DNA from: Methylomonas sp.
Lineage (GTDB): Bacteria > Pseudomonadota > Gammaproteobacteria > Methylococcales > Methylomonadaceae
Assembly: GCA_026988195.1 (NCBI GenBank)
Contig: JALSLS010000438.1
Coordinates: 1-7,236, forward strand
Reading direction: 5' to 3'
DNA: 7,236 nt
Shown here: piece after piece, positions 1 to 5,701 of the stretch
Numbering within the stretch: the stretch's first letter is position 1
Layout of the letters: every line of letters starts with the position of its first letter
The notes under the pieces: model-generated
What the model was told of the DNA's origin: nothing
The model's input: the letters and a program-made list of their open reading frames with translations, nothing else
Databases searched by the model: none
Translations under genes and position numbers: made by a program

Positions 1-63
1 TATCTAAATCAGCCAAAAGCAAAGATAAAAAAGTTATTACCCTTGTACTTTATAGGAGAGTTT

Positions 64-126
64 ATGAGTAAGAAAAAAGACAATATCATGAAAATAAGAC
101 TGGATTTTAAACGTGGAAACTCCTAA
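64..126 (+). CDS. Possible 20-residue peptide ORF or gene remnant
   Basis: An ATG is preceded by AGGAGAG with a three-base gap to the start, a strong Shine-Dalgarno match although slightly close. The peptide is lysine/arginine-rich (it begins MSKKKDNIMKIR) and has no hydrophobic segment, so it does not look like a signal or membrane peptide. It has no recognised family. It could be a real small protein, the 5' end of a gene broken by a frameshift (the adjacent frame stays open to about position 281), or chance. No regulatory hairpin characteristic of an attenuator is obvious directly after it. The ribosome binding site is the only positive evidence. Confidence 0.2.
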   Translation: MSKKKDNIMKIRLDFKRGNS

Positions 127-296
127 GACACATATCCTTTGCAAAGCCGAGGTTTATTGTTGGGGTGGACTGACTTTAGAACTTGTGAAAGTATTCTTTT
201 TGATCTCCCTCTTTGGAAAAGATCGCAATCAACTCCTGCCTAATGCGGCACTATTATATCCATGTATGGCGGGGAGCTAAAAACTAATACTTTTTG

Positions 297-324
297 GCCT
301 GCAATGCTATGTAAGAATGCAGGC
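297..324. repeat. Short perfect inverted repeat (7-bp arms)
   Basis: GCCTGCA (297-303) pairs with TGCAGGC (318-324) around a 14-base loop. No run of T follows on either strand, so it is a poor intrinsic terminator candidate. It lies about 30 bp outside the large inverted-repeat element and may be unrelated to it. Chance is possible for arms this short. Confidence 0.4.
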
Positions 325-356
325 TTAAAACTTGCGCCCAAAATAATAGGATTATT

Positions 357-572
357 CTAAGGCAACCAGCAACAAATAACCCACCCACTTTACTGGCTTT
401 TTTATCCCTGCTCAAACCATCTCAATCGTTACGAAGCACACGGATGTGCAAGTGTCGCTCGAAGCAGGATGCTGGTTGCGACCGTAGCTGGCTACGCGCC
501 TCTTGAGATAGTTTGATCAGAAACAAAAAATCTGCGCAATCTGGGTGGGTTATTTATTGCCAGTTGCCTAAG
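357..572. repeat. Large imperfect inverted-repeat element (MITE-like or giant hairpin)
   Basis: The left arm (357-425) and right arm (503-572) are reverse complements over about 69 bp with one gap. The outer 32 bases match at 27 positions, including a perfect 14-mer AAATAACCCACCCA (374-387 against 542-555), and the inner part again pairs well (CTCAAAC-ATCTCAA blocks). The loop of about 77 bases contains two further perfect hairpins: GCACA/TGTGC at 436-449 and CGTAGC/GCTACG at 483-496. No ORF of useful size lies inside. The size, the terminal inverted repeats starting CTAAGGCAAC / CTTAGGCAAC and the lack of coding content fit a non-autonomous miniature element, but I see no clear target-site duplication. 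It ends 12 bp beyond the stop codon of slp and could also shape the 3' end of slp mRNA. A structured RNA is the main alternative. Confidence 0.65.
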
Positions 573-584
573 GCGCGCGATTTT

Positions 585-1106
585 TTAGTAATAATTATAG
601 AAAGAATTAAAACGGTGATAAAAGTAAGGTGGGTAACAAATAGGGTATGAGTAGGGGTAGAACCTATCATTTTCAAGTTGGCTCTTTTTCCATATATGGA
701 TGTTTTCCATGCTTAAAAGAGGAATGGTTAAGGTTTTTTCACCAATTTGTTGTTTGACTTCCCCTGATAGCACACCTGTGACGGTGATACTCATTCCTTG
801 TTTATATATTGCTGGATCTAGAAATAGGGGGCTAGTGATAGCAAATCTACCTTCTGTTTTTTTATCAGTTAAGGGTCGCCCAGAGCTACTTAAGGGGTGA
901 AATAATATTTGAATCTGACTTGAGTCTTTCTCGTTAATAACGCTAATAATAGTGCCGCCCCAACGAAATGAAGAATTTTTATAACGGGCTATATTTGTTT
1001 TGACTGCCGCTAAGTTTAAGCTTGAGTAGCTGTTTCCTTGCATAGTCTTGGGTAGGCTGGAGCACCCGCTTAAAAATAACAGTAAAGAGATTAAAAACCA
1101 TTTCAT
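585..1106 (-). CDS. slp: Slp-family outer membrane lipoprotein
   Basis: Predicted 173-residue lipoprotein of the Slp (starvation-inducible) family; the molecular role of the family is poorly known. Residues 1-14 are a lipoprotein signal peptide ending in the lipobox LSGC, with Cys15 as the lipidated residue; Ser16-Ser17 after it (no Asp at +2) suggests outer-membrane sorting. The family core runs from about residue 48 (RWGGTIISVIN), through HPLSSSGRP (70-78), GRF and FLDP (96-99), to the region before IHIW (136-139). The tail after residue 148 is rich in Tyr and Pro, as in some Slp relatives. I chose the ATG at 1106 over the GTG at 1118, because GTGAGAAAC places a GAGA core seven bases before the ATG, while the GTG lacks a good site. 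Length is near the family norm. The neighbour upstream on this strand (the HvfA-like gene) is 255 bp away, so slp probably has its own promoter; a large inverted-repeat element begins 12 bp after its stop. Confidence 0.88.
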   Translation of the reverse strand: MKWFLISLLLFLSGCSSLPKTMQGNSYSSLNLAAVKTNIARYKNSSFRWGGTIISVINEKDSSQIQILFHPLSSSGRPLTDKKTEGRFAITSPLFLDPAIYKQGMSITVTGVLSGEVKQQIGEKTLTIPLLSMENIHIWKKSQLENDRFYPYSYPICYPPYFYHRFNSFYNYY

Positions 1107-1118
1107 GATGTTTCTCAC

Positions 1119-1373
1119 GTTTTATCAAAGGTTCTTGGTAGACCGTTGGTAGGAAGATAAGTTCTGAGCTGTAGTTGGTTAATTCTAGGGGTATAAGACC
1201 AAGGCTGAAAAGGTATAAATTTAGAGTGTACTTAATGCTAATTTTCTGTGCAGGTGATGAGCATGAAATGCTTTTTACATTCTAATTTATAGGGTAGGTT
1301 TTAAGTTTTTGTTTTTAAAGGGGCGCTGTAGGTTTGTATGCGCTAAGAGCCCCACCCTTCCTATATGCCTGAT
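1119..1373. other. Intergenic region between slp and the HvfA-like gene
   Basis: This gap holds no convincing gene. It should contain the minus-strand promoter of slp and the 3' end of the hvfA transcript. A possible minus-strand -35/-10 pair (TTAGCA, 17 bases, TTATAC) can be read around 1212-1240, but the -10 is weak and I do not call it. The GC-rich imperfect stem at 1320-1353 is listed separately. Confidence 0.5.
1320..1353 (-). terminator. Weak candidate terminator after the HvfA-like gene
   Basis: GGGGC (1320-1324) pairs with GCCCC (1349-1353), flanked inside by partly matching bases. On the minus strand the stem begins 20 bases after the hvfA stop codon and is followed by only three T residues and then A-rich sequence, so it is not a classical intrinsic terminator. 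It is the best candidate in the gap. Confidence 0.25.
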
Positions 1374-1733
1374 TTACATGGACATTGAAGTGCCGCATTT
1401 ACCTTCACCGCACTTGGCTTCTTTGTTTTTATCCTGTTTTTTTGCTTTTGGCATTGGCTTATTGCCTGCACATTTACCTTCAGCTGTTTTTTCTTCAGAA
1501 CCTTTTTGCATTGCTCCGCCGCATTTTCCTTCGCCACATGAGCCGCCTTTCATTTTTCCTGAGCCACTTTCTGCTTCAGCTGTTTGCATGTAGCCTGTCG
1601 ACAGTTCAGTTATCGAAAATGGATTTTCGTCAATAGTTAGGGTGGTTTTAGCCTGTACAGCAGTTGATGCTAGACCTGAAACAAGGGTACTGCCGATGGC
1701 TATTACTAAAGGTGTTTTATTTGGTTTTTTCAT
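1374..1733 (-). CDS. hvfA: HvfA-like RiPP metallophore precursor with EGKC motifs
   Basis: Predicted 119-residue exported, ribosomally made peptide precursor. Residues 1-28 are a signal peptide (basic MKKPNK, hydrophobic core, VQA before a likely cleavage). Residues 37-49 (ENPFSITELSTGYM) match the conserved pre-core block that I recall for the HvfA family. The C-terminal half is Gly/Lys/Cys-rich with five Cys: CGEGKCG at 66-72, EGKCA at 85-89 and CGEGKCG at 108-114. In HvfA of Haemophilus influenzae, Cys of EGKCG motifs are converted to oxazolone/thioamide groups by the DUF692 iron enzyme HvfB with its DUF2063 partner HvfC, giving a copper-binding peptide. Neither partner is in this window, so modification would need enzymes encoded elsewhere. 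The ATG at 1733 is chosen over that at 1754 because AAGGAA lies five bases before it and it gives a standard signal peptide. The gene stands alone, with more than 200 bp on each side. Confidence 0.85.
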   Translation of the reverse strand: MKKPNKTPLVIAIGSTLVSGLASTAVQAKTTLTIDENPFSITELSTGYMQTAEAESGSGKMKGGSCGEGKCGGAMQKGSEEKTAEGKCAGNKPMPKAKKQDKNKEAKCGEGKCGTSMSM

Positions 1734-1920
1734 GATGATTCCTTTTTTGAGCAAAATAAATTGAATTCATAAGGTTAGGTCGCTATGCCCTACTTACTAA
1801 GATAAGTCGGGGATAAGGTGCTAAGCTTACAGAATAATATAAGTATATGCTAAATATCTTTGCAGAAAAAGGGTAAAGTAAAGCTAGGACTTGAGGTGTT
1901 GCAGAGGGTGGAGCAAGATA
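1734..1920. other. Intergenic region upstream of the HvfA-like gene
   Basis: This region should hold the minus-strand promoter of the HvfA-like gene. It contains the interrupted palindrome ACTTA-N6-TAAGT around 1793-1808, which could be an operator, and no strong -35/-10 pair that I can defend. I see no gene in it; a 61-codon minus-strand frame that covers part of it overlaps the better-supported small membrane protein gene and the terminator hairpin, and is taken as chance. Confidence 0.4.
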
Positions 1921-1946
1921 GGCCTTTCATCAAGTGATGAAAGGCC
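1921..1946 (-). terminator. Strong hairpin after the small membrane protein gene
   Basis: GGCCTTTCATCA and TGATGAAAGGCC are perfect 12-base arms with only AG between them (in practice a loop of four or more bases). On the minus strand the stem starts 12 bases after the stop codon of the 64-residue protein and is followed by TATCTTGCT, only moderately T-rich. Position and stem strength support a transcription terminator or a 3'-end stabilising hairpin. Confidence 0.7.
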
Positions 1947-1958
1947 TGTCTGTGTAGC

Positions 1959-2153
1959 TTATTCGTAGAAGTTGTTGTCGTATCTTTTAACTGCTTGTAG
2001 TGCTGCAGCATTGCCTTCAAGTGTAGTAGATGCACCAGCCATTTCTAGATGCTTAGTTTCATCAGCTTTTAGTGCTAAAACTAAAGTGATAGAAAGAATT
2101 GCCATTACTACTATGATTTTTGTGAAGTTGCTTTTTTCTTCTTGTTCAGCCAT
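1959..2153 (-). CDS. Small single-helix membrane protein, function unknown
   Basis: Predicted 64-residue protein that I do not recognise. The N-terminus is charged (MAEQEEKSNFTK, residues 1-12), followed by one hydrophobic segment at about 13-28 (IIVVMAILSITLVLAL) and a soluble tail of about 36 residues (29-64) with alternating acidic, basic and Ala-rich parts ending RYDNNFYE. It has no Cys and no obvious metal or catalytic motif. GAGG stands eight bases before the ATG, and a perfect hairpin follows 12 bases after the stop, so the unit looks like a complete monocistronic gene. The charge pattern suggests a membrane anchor; orientation is uncertain because the flanks carry mixed charges. A cleaved signal peptide is less likely given the acidic N-terminus. 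It is divergent from pap, sharing a 271-bp region with palindromes. The reading frame overlapping it on the opposite strand lacks comparable support. Confidence 0.7.
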   Translation of the reverse strand: MAEQEEKSNFTKIIVVMAILSITLVLALKADETKHLEMAGASTTLEGNAAALQAVKRYDNNFYE

Positions 2154-2184
2154 TTTATAATCCTCAGGATAGTGTTGTTTTTAT

Positions 2185-2226
2185 TTTATAAGGCCTTTTT
2201 CTCAAAGGCGTGCAACTTAAAGTTGC
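2185..2226 (-). promoter_or_regulatory. Candidate promoter/operator of the small membrane protein gene
   Basis: On the minus strand TATAAA (2185-2190) is a good -10 match, 31 bases before the start codon. The best -35 is TTGCAC (2210-2215) with a rather long 19-base spacer, which itself holds the stem GCCTTT/AAAGGC (2193-2209). The -35 overlaps the perfect palindrome GCAACTT-A-AAGTTGC (2212-2226), which could be a repressor or activator site. All of this is read from sequence only. Confidence 0.3.
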
Positions 2227-2289
2227 TTGTCGATATTTGTTTTTATTGTTTCGACGGGTCTATTTGAACATAAGGGGTGGGGGATGTCT

Positions 2290-2340
2290 ATATAATTATA
2301 TCTATTTATCAAATAGATTGTTTCCATTGCGAGGTATAAT
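2290..2340 (+). promoter_or_regulatory. Candidate promoter and operator for pap
   Basis: A perfect TATAAT (2335-2340) lies 84 bases upstream of the pap start, without a good -35 at the usual distance, which suggests dependence on an activator. Upstream of it are a perfect inverted repeat ATCTATTT-ATC-AAATAGAT (2300-2318), centred about 28 bases before the TATAAT, and the 12-base palindrome ATATAATTATAT (2290-2301). The 8-bp arms with a 3-bp spacer resemble a dimeric regulator site. A second TATAAT lies inside the 12-base palindrome. Confidence 0.35.
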
Positions 2341-2424
2341 TAGCGTATTCTATCTTTTAATCTTTGATTTTATAAGATAAAGTTATGTTTTTTGGTGTGA
2401 GTATAAGCGGAAGGAAAAAAGAAA

Positions 2425-3909
2425 ATGTTTGAAATTGCAGAGTTAGGGCATGCCATAAAAAAGGATATTTATAATGATCAAGTACCCATATTAAGGACGC
2501 AATTATTACTTGCCCAGGAAAAGGTCAAAAACAGCTCTTTTTCTGTCATTATTTTAATTTCGGGGGTTGATGGGGGAGGTAAAGGTGAGGTTATTAATTT
2601 ATTAAATGAATGGATGGATCCGCGGTATATGAGGACAATTGCTTTTGGAGAGCCCTCAGATGAAGAAAGGGAAAGGCCTAAATTGTGGCGATATTGGCGT
2701 ACTTTACCTGCAAAGGGGAGGGTCGGGCTTTATGTTGGATCATGGTATAGCGACTCTCTTTCAAACAGAGTTTATGGCAAGATTGATGATAATCAGTTGC
2801 AATCAGAGTTAGTTAATATACGGCAACTTGAACAAGAGTTGATAGATGATGGGGCTTTGATTATTAAGTGTTGGTTGCATTTGAAGAAGAGTGAGCAAAA
2901 AAACCGTTTAAAAAAATTAGAAAAAAACCCAAGTACGAAATGGCAGGTAACAGAAAGAGATAAAAAGCATTTAGAAATGTATGATGATTTTGTTTCTGTA
3001 GCAGAGAATGTATTGACTGAAACGAGTACGGGGGATTCCCCTTGGTTAATTGTTGATGGCTCTGATATTAGATACAGTAGTTTGACGGTTGGGCGACATA
3101 TTCTAAATCGAATTGAACAGCATCTTATCTACCAAGAAAAAATAACAGAGGTTTTACCTGTAGTAAAAACTCCTTCAGTTAATATATTTCAACAGAATTT
3201 ATTAGACACTCTTGATTTGTCATTAAAGCTGGATAAAAAGGAATATAGTGAAAAACTATCCAAATATCAGGGGAAGTTAAATAAGCTATCTCGTCAGGCG
3301 CGCGAGATGAAGCGTTCTAGTATTTTAGTATTTGAGGGTTGGGATGCGGCAGGTAAAGGCGGAGCTATTAGACGGTTAACCCATGCTATTGATGCTAGAA
3401 CTTACCAAGTCATCCCTGTAGCAGCTCCTACTGATGAAGAGAAGTTACATCACTATTTGTGGCGGTTTTGGCGGCATATTCCAAGAGCAGGGCAAATCAC
3501 TATTTATGATAGAAGTTGGTATGGGCGGGTTTTAGTTGAGCGAGTTGAAGGGTTTGCAAGAGAAAGTGAATGGCAAAAAGCATACTCTGAAATTGTAAAC
3601 TTTGAAGAGGCTATGTCCAATCATGGTACTTTGCTATTAAAGTTTTGGTTGCATATAGATAAAGATGAGCAATTGGCGCGGTTCAAAGCGCGAGAACAGA
3701 TAAGTTATAAAAAACATAAGATTACTGAAGAGGATTATCGTAACCGTGAAAAGTGGGATGATTATAATATCGCGGTTAATGAAATGGTGACTAGAACCAG
3801 CACTCAGCAAAACCCTTGGGTTATGGTTGAAGCCAATGATAAAAAATATGCACGGATTAAGGTTTTAAAGGCTTATTGTGGGCAGCTGGAGAAAATGTTG
3901 GATAGCTGA
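2425..3909 (+). CDS. pap: Polyphosphate:AMP phosphotransferase (two-domain class II PPK2)
   Basis: Predicted 494-residue cytoplasmic enzyme that moves a phosphate from polyphosphate to AMP, giving ADP. Length and the tandem of two PPK2 domains match the double-domain class of polyphosphate kinase 2 (about 490-500 residues). The N-domain has a Walker A-like GVDGGGKGE (47-55) and LWRYW (88-92); the C-domain has GWDAAGKGG (305-313), LWRFW (345-349) and YDRSWYGRVL (361-370). The C-domain carries the full set of conserved residues, while the matching N-domain segment is YVGSWYSDSL (103-112), so Asp362, Arg363 and Arg368 are replaced by Val104, Gly105 and Asp110. This suggests that catalysis resides mainly in the C-domain. 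The start is set by GGAAGGA about nine bases before the ATG. It is apparently monocistronic, 332 bp before rfbA; a functional link to the rhamnose genes is not evident. Confidence 0.95.
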   Translation: MFEIAELGHAIKKDIYNDQVPILRTQLLLAQEKVKNSSFSVIILISGVDGGGKGEVINLLNEWMDPRYMRTIAFGEPSDEERERPKLWRYWRTLPAKGRVGLYVGSWYSDSLSNRVYGKIDDNQLQSELVNIRQLEQELIDDGALIIKCWLHLKKSEQKNRLKKLEKNPSTKWQVTERDKKHLEMYDDFVSVAENVLTETSTGDSPWLIVDGSDIRYSSLTVGRHILNRIEQHLIYQEKITEVLPVVKTPSVNIFQQNLLDTLDLSLKLDKKEYSEKLSKYQGKLNKLSRQAREMKRSSILVFEGWDAAGKGGAIRRLTHAIDARTYQVIPVAAPTDEEKLHHYLWRFWRHIPRAGQITIYDRSWYGRVLVERVEGFARESEWQKAYSEIVNFEEAMSNHGTLLLKFWLHIDKDEQLARFKAREQISYKKHKITEEDYRNREKWDDYNIAVNEMVTRTSTQQNPWVMVEANDKKYARIKVLKAYCGQLEKMLDS

Positions 3910-3936
3910 TATTTCTCTTTGAAAATGATAGCAGCT
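3904..3936 (+). terminator. Weak hairpin overlapping the pap stop codon
   Basis: AGCTG (3904-3908) pairs with CAGCT (3932-3936), with a second inner pairing of ATTTC and GAAAAT. The left arm overlaps the TGA stop and the stem is followed by TTCTC rather than a T run, so termination would be inefficient. It is a tentative call. Confidence 0.22.
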
Positions 3937-4241
3937 TTCTCATAGGGGCTTAGGAAAGTGAATGAAACAAGCACATAGCAAACTACGAAATTGTTTCAGC
4001 AACATCGCTATTGGCAAAACTCAGCGGTTATAAATCCGCAGTCGTGACCGTGCGAAGTATAATTAATTTGAAATGTTTATTTAAGCAGGCAAAGTAGGAA
4101 GGCATATTTATGATAATCCCTTTGCATTTATAACTGTTGGGGTAAGCGACGGTTGAAGTAAACTGAAGATTGCTACTAACATAAACTCTAATCTGTTGTA
4201 GAATGTGAAAATTTATTGAATAAAATCGAAGGAGACATAAA
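3910..4241 (+). other. 332-bp leader region before the rhamnose operon
   Basis: No gene of normal size is present. It should contain the promoter of rfbACDB. A 23-codon ORF (3962-4033, beginning MKQAHSKLRN) has AGGAAA just upstream, and an 8-codon ORF follows at 4110 after AGGAAGG; either could be a leader peptide, remnant or chance. A perfect TATAAT stands at 4058-4063 without a good -35. The RfaH ops/JUMPstart sequence found before many enterobacterial O-antigen operons is not seen: GGGGTAAGCGA near 4140 only loosely resembles it. Confidence 0.5.
4176..4204 (+). promoter_or_regulatory. Candidate sigma-70 promoter of the rfb operon
   Basis: CTAACA (4176-4181; 4 of 6 with the -35 consensus), a 17-base spacer and TAGAAT (4199-4204; 5 of 6 with the -10 consensus) lie 37 bases before the rfbA start. 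It is the best-spaced pair in the gap, but such pairs are common in AT-rich sequence, and the TATAAT at 4058 is a rival. Confidence 0.3.
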
Positions 4242-5129
4242 ATGAAAGGAATTATCTTGGCCGGTGGCTCAGGAACACGTCTTTATCCCATTACTAAAGG
4301 CGTCTCTAAACAGGTGCTTCCTGTTTATGACAAACCAATGATTTATTACCCTTTGTCAGTTCTGATGCTGGCAGGGATAACAGAGGTATTAATTATCACT
4401 ACCGCTGAAGATCAGGCGGGATTTATCAGGCTATTAGGTGATGGATCTGAGGTTGGAATAACAATAGAATATATCATTCAACCTTCTCCTGATGGTTTAG
4501 CACAAGCTTTTATTCTCGGTAAAGACTTTATTGGGAGTGATGATGCCTGTTTGGTCTTAGGTGATAATATTTTTTATGGACATGACCTTAAGAAAATATT
4601 AGCATCAGCTATTAATACCGCTAAGGAAGAGAATAAGGCCACTGTGTTTGGTTATCGAGTTGCTGACCCCGAACGTTACGGTGTTGCAGAGTTTGATGCC
4701 CAAGGAAATGCAATTAGTCTAGAAGAAAAGCCATTGGAACCGAAAAGTAATTATGCGGTAACGGGCCTATACTTTTACCCCAATGATGTGATTACAAAAG
4801 CAGCGGTCATTAAGCCTTCTGATAGAGGTGAGCTTGAAATTACCACAGTAAACCAACTTTATTTAGGTGAAAAACGCTTAAAAGTCGAACTGCTTGGTCG
4901 TGGTTATGCATGGTTGGATACAGGGACTCATGAAAGTTTATTAGAAGCTTCGCAGTTTATTGAAACCATTGAAAAAAGACAGGGCTTGAAGGTGGCTTGT
5001 ATAGAAGAGATAGCTTTTGAACAAGGGTATATCTCTAAATCCCAGTTAATTGAATTAGCAAAACCATTGGCTAAAAATCAATATGGGCAATACCTGTTAA
5101 AACGAGCGGAAGAGGGGCTGGACGGATGA
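4242..5129 (+). CDS. rfbA: Glucose-1-phosphate thymidylyltransferase
   Basis: Predicted 295-residue cytoplasmic enzyme (RmlA/RfbA) that joins glucose-1-phosphate and dTTP to give dTDP-glucose, the first and usually feedback-controlled step to dTDP-L-rhamnose. The nucleotide-binding signature GGSGTRLYP lies at residues 8-16, followed by KQVLPVYDKPMIYYPLS (23-39). LGDNIFYG (106-113) holds the metal-binding Asp108, EEKP (161-164) and the GYAWLDTGTH block (221-230; Asp226) complete the active site. Length agrees with the family. AAGGAG lies eight bases before the ATG, the strongest ribosome binding site in the operon, as suits its first gene. Its stop overlaps the rfbC start (ATGA), so the two are probably translationally coupled. 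Confidence 0.97.
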   Translation: MKGIILAGGSGTRLYPITKGVSKQVLPVYDKPMIYYPLSVLMLAGITEVLIITTAEDQAGFIRLLGDGSEVGITIEYIIQPSPDGLAQAFILGKDFIGSDDACLVLGDNIFYGHDLKKILASAINTAKEENKATVFGYRVADPERYGVAEFDAQGNAISLEEKPLEPKSNYAVTGLYFYPNDVITKAAVIKPSDRGELEITTVNQLYLGEKRLKVELLGRGYAWLDTGTHESLLEASQFIETIEKRQGLKVACIEEIAFEQGYISKSQLIELAKPLAKNQYGQYLLKRAEEGLDG

Positions 5130-5701
5130 AATTTATAGCTCAGTCAATTCCTGATATTATAGTGTTACAACCTACTGTTCATGGTGATGAACGAGGTTAT
5201 TTTGTAGAAACATTTCGGCAAGATTTATTTGAGCAAGCGGTCGGGCATCCTGTTGCTTTTGTGCAAGATAATGAATCTAAATCAACTCAGGGCGTATTAA
5301 GAGGATTACACTATCAGTTACCACCTCATGCACAAAGTAAATTAGTGCGTGTTATTTCGGGTGCGGTCTTAGATGTGGCAGTTGATATTCGTGTAGGCAG
5401 CCCAACCTTTGGGCAGCATGTAGCAGTGGAATTATCGGGTGAGAATAAATATCAAATATTTGTTCCTAGAGGGTTTGCACATGGATTTGTGGTGTTAACT
5501 GAAACAGCTACTTTTGCTTATAAAGTCGATAATTACTATAGTCCTGAGTGTGATAGAGGGCTGGCCTTTGATGATAAACAACTCAATATTGACTGGAAGA
5601 TTGATAAAAGCCAGCTACAATTATCAGCAAAGGATACAAAGCAACCCGTATTTGCTGATTTAATTTCTGGGTTTGATTATAAAATTAATTATTATGCCTA
5701 A
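5126..5701 (+). CDS. rfbC: dTDP-4-dehydrorhamnose 3,5-epimerase
   Basis: Predicted 191-residue cytoplasmic cupin-fold enzyme (RmlC/RfbC), a dimer in studied relatives, which epimerises C3 and C5 of dTDP-4-dehydro-6-deoxy-D-glucose. Visible landmarks are DERGYFVET (21-29), QDNESKS (47-53), VLRGLHYQ (57-64) with the catalytic His62, KLVRVISGAVLDVAVD (72-87), FVPRGFAHGF (112-121), YKVDNYYSPECDRG (132-145) and the late Asp170 of LSAKD, which pairs with the His in characterised enzymes. Full length for the family (about 180-190). The start overlaps the last bases of rfbA; its end overlaps the rfbD start by eight bases. Confidence 0.97.
   Translation: MKFIAQSIPDIIVLQPTVHGDERGYFVETFRQDLFEQAVGHPVAFVQDNESKSTQGVLRGLHYQLPPHAQSKLVRVISGAVLDVAVDIRVGSPTFGQHVAVELSGENKYQIFVPRGFAHGFVVLTETATFAYKVDNYYSPECDRGLAFDDKQLNIDWKIDKSQLQLSAKDTKQPVFADLISGFDYKINYYA

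Larger units (their letters stand above)
1..356. other. Gene-poor stretch, possibly decayed sequence
   Basis: No long reading frame is present on either strand. The only items seen are a 20-codon ORF at 64-126 with a good ribosome binding site, a stop-free stretch on the plus strand from 98 to about 281 that lacks an ATG until its last few codons, and a short inverted repeat at 297-324. The stop-free stretch would read on from the short ORF after a frameshift, so a decayed small gene is possible, but I recognise no family in either translation. The left edge of the window may also be the tail of an intergenic region belonging to a gene outside it. Confidence 0.5.

Noticed and set aside
158..260. 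Possible Slp-like remnant (a WGG motif in a plus-strand frame and a 13-mer GCGGCACTATTAT shared with the antisense of slp)
   Set aside because: The remaining residues do not align with the Slp core and the shared 13-mer is in a different frame, so it is best taken as chance.
700..900. 66-codon plus-strand frame
   Set aside because: It is antisense to slp, which has a lipobox and clear family core motifs.
1441..1470. Sigma-54-like TGGCAT...TTGC on the plus strand
   Set aside because: The GG-to-GC spacing is wrong and it lies antisense inside the HvfA-like gene with no plus-strand gene behind it.
1309..1636. Plus-strand reading frames of 83-94 codons
   Set aside because: They lie antisense to the HvfA-like gene, whose signal peptide, motif repeats and ribosome binding site are convincing; the plus frames are Cys/Phe/Leu-rich by-products of its codon pattern.
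1850..2035. 61-codon minus-strand frame
   Set aside because: It overlaps the small membrane protein gene in another frame and runs through its terminator hairpin, with no recognisable domain.
1972..2160. 62-codon plus-strand frame
   Set aside because: It is antisense to the small membrane protein gene and has no supporting start site or domain.
4138..4152. Possible RfaH ops element (GGGGTAAGCGA)
   Set aside because: It differs from the GGCGGTAGCGT consensus at several positions and lacks the surrounding JUMPstart sequence.
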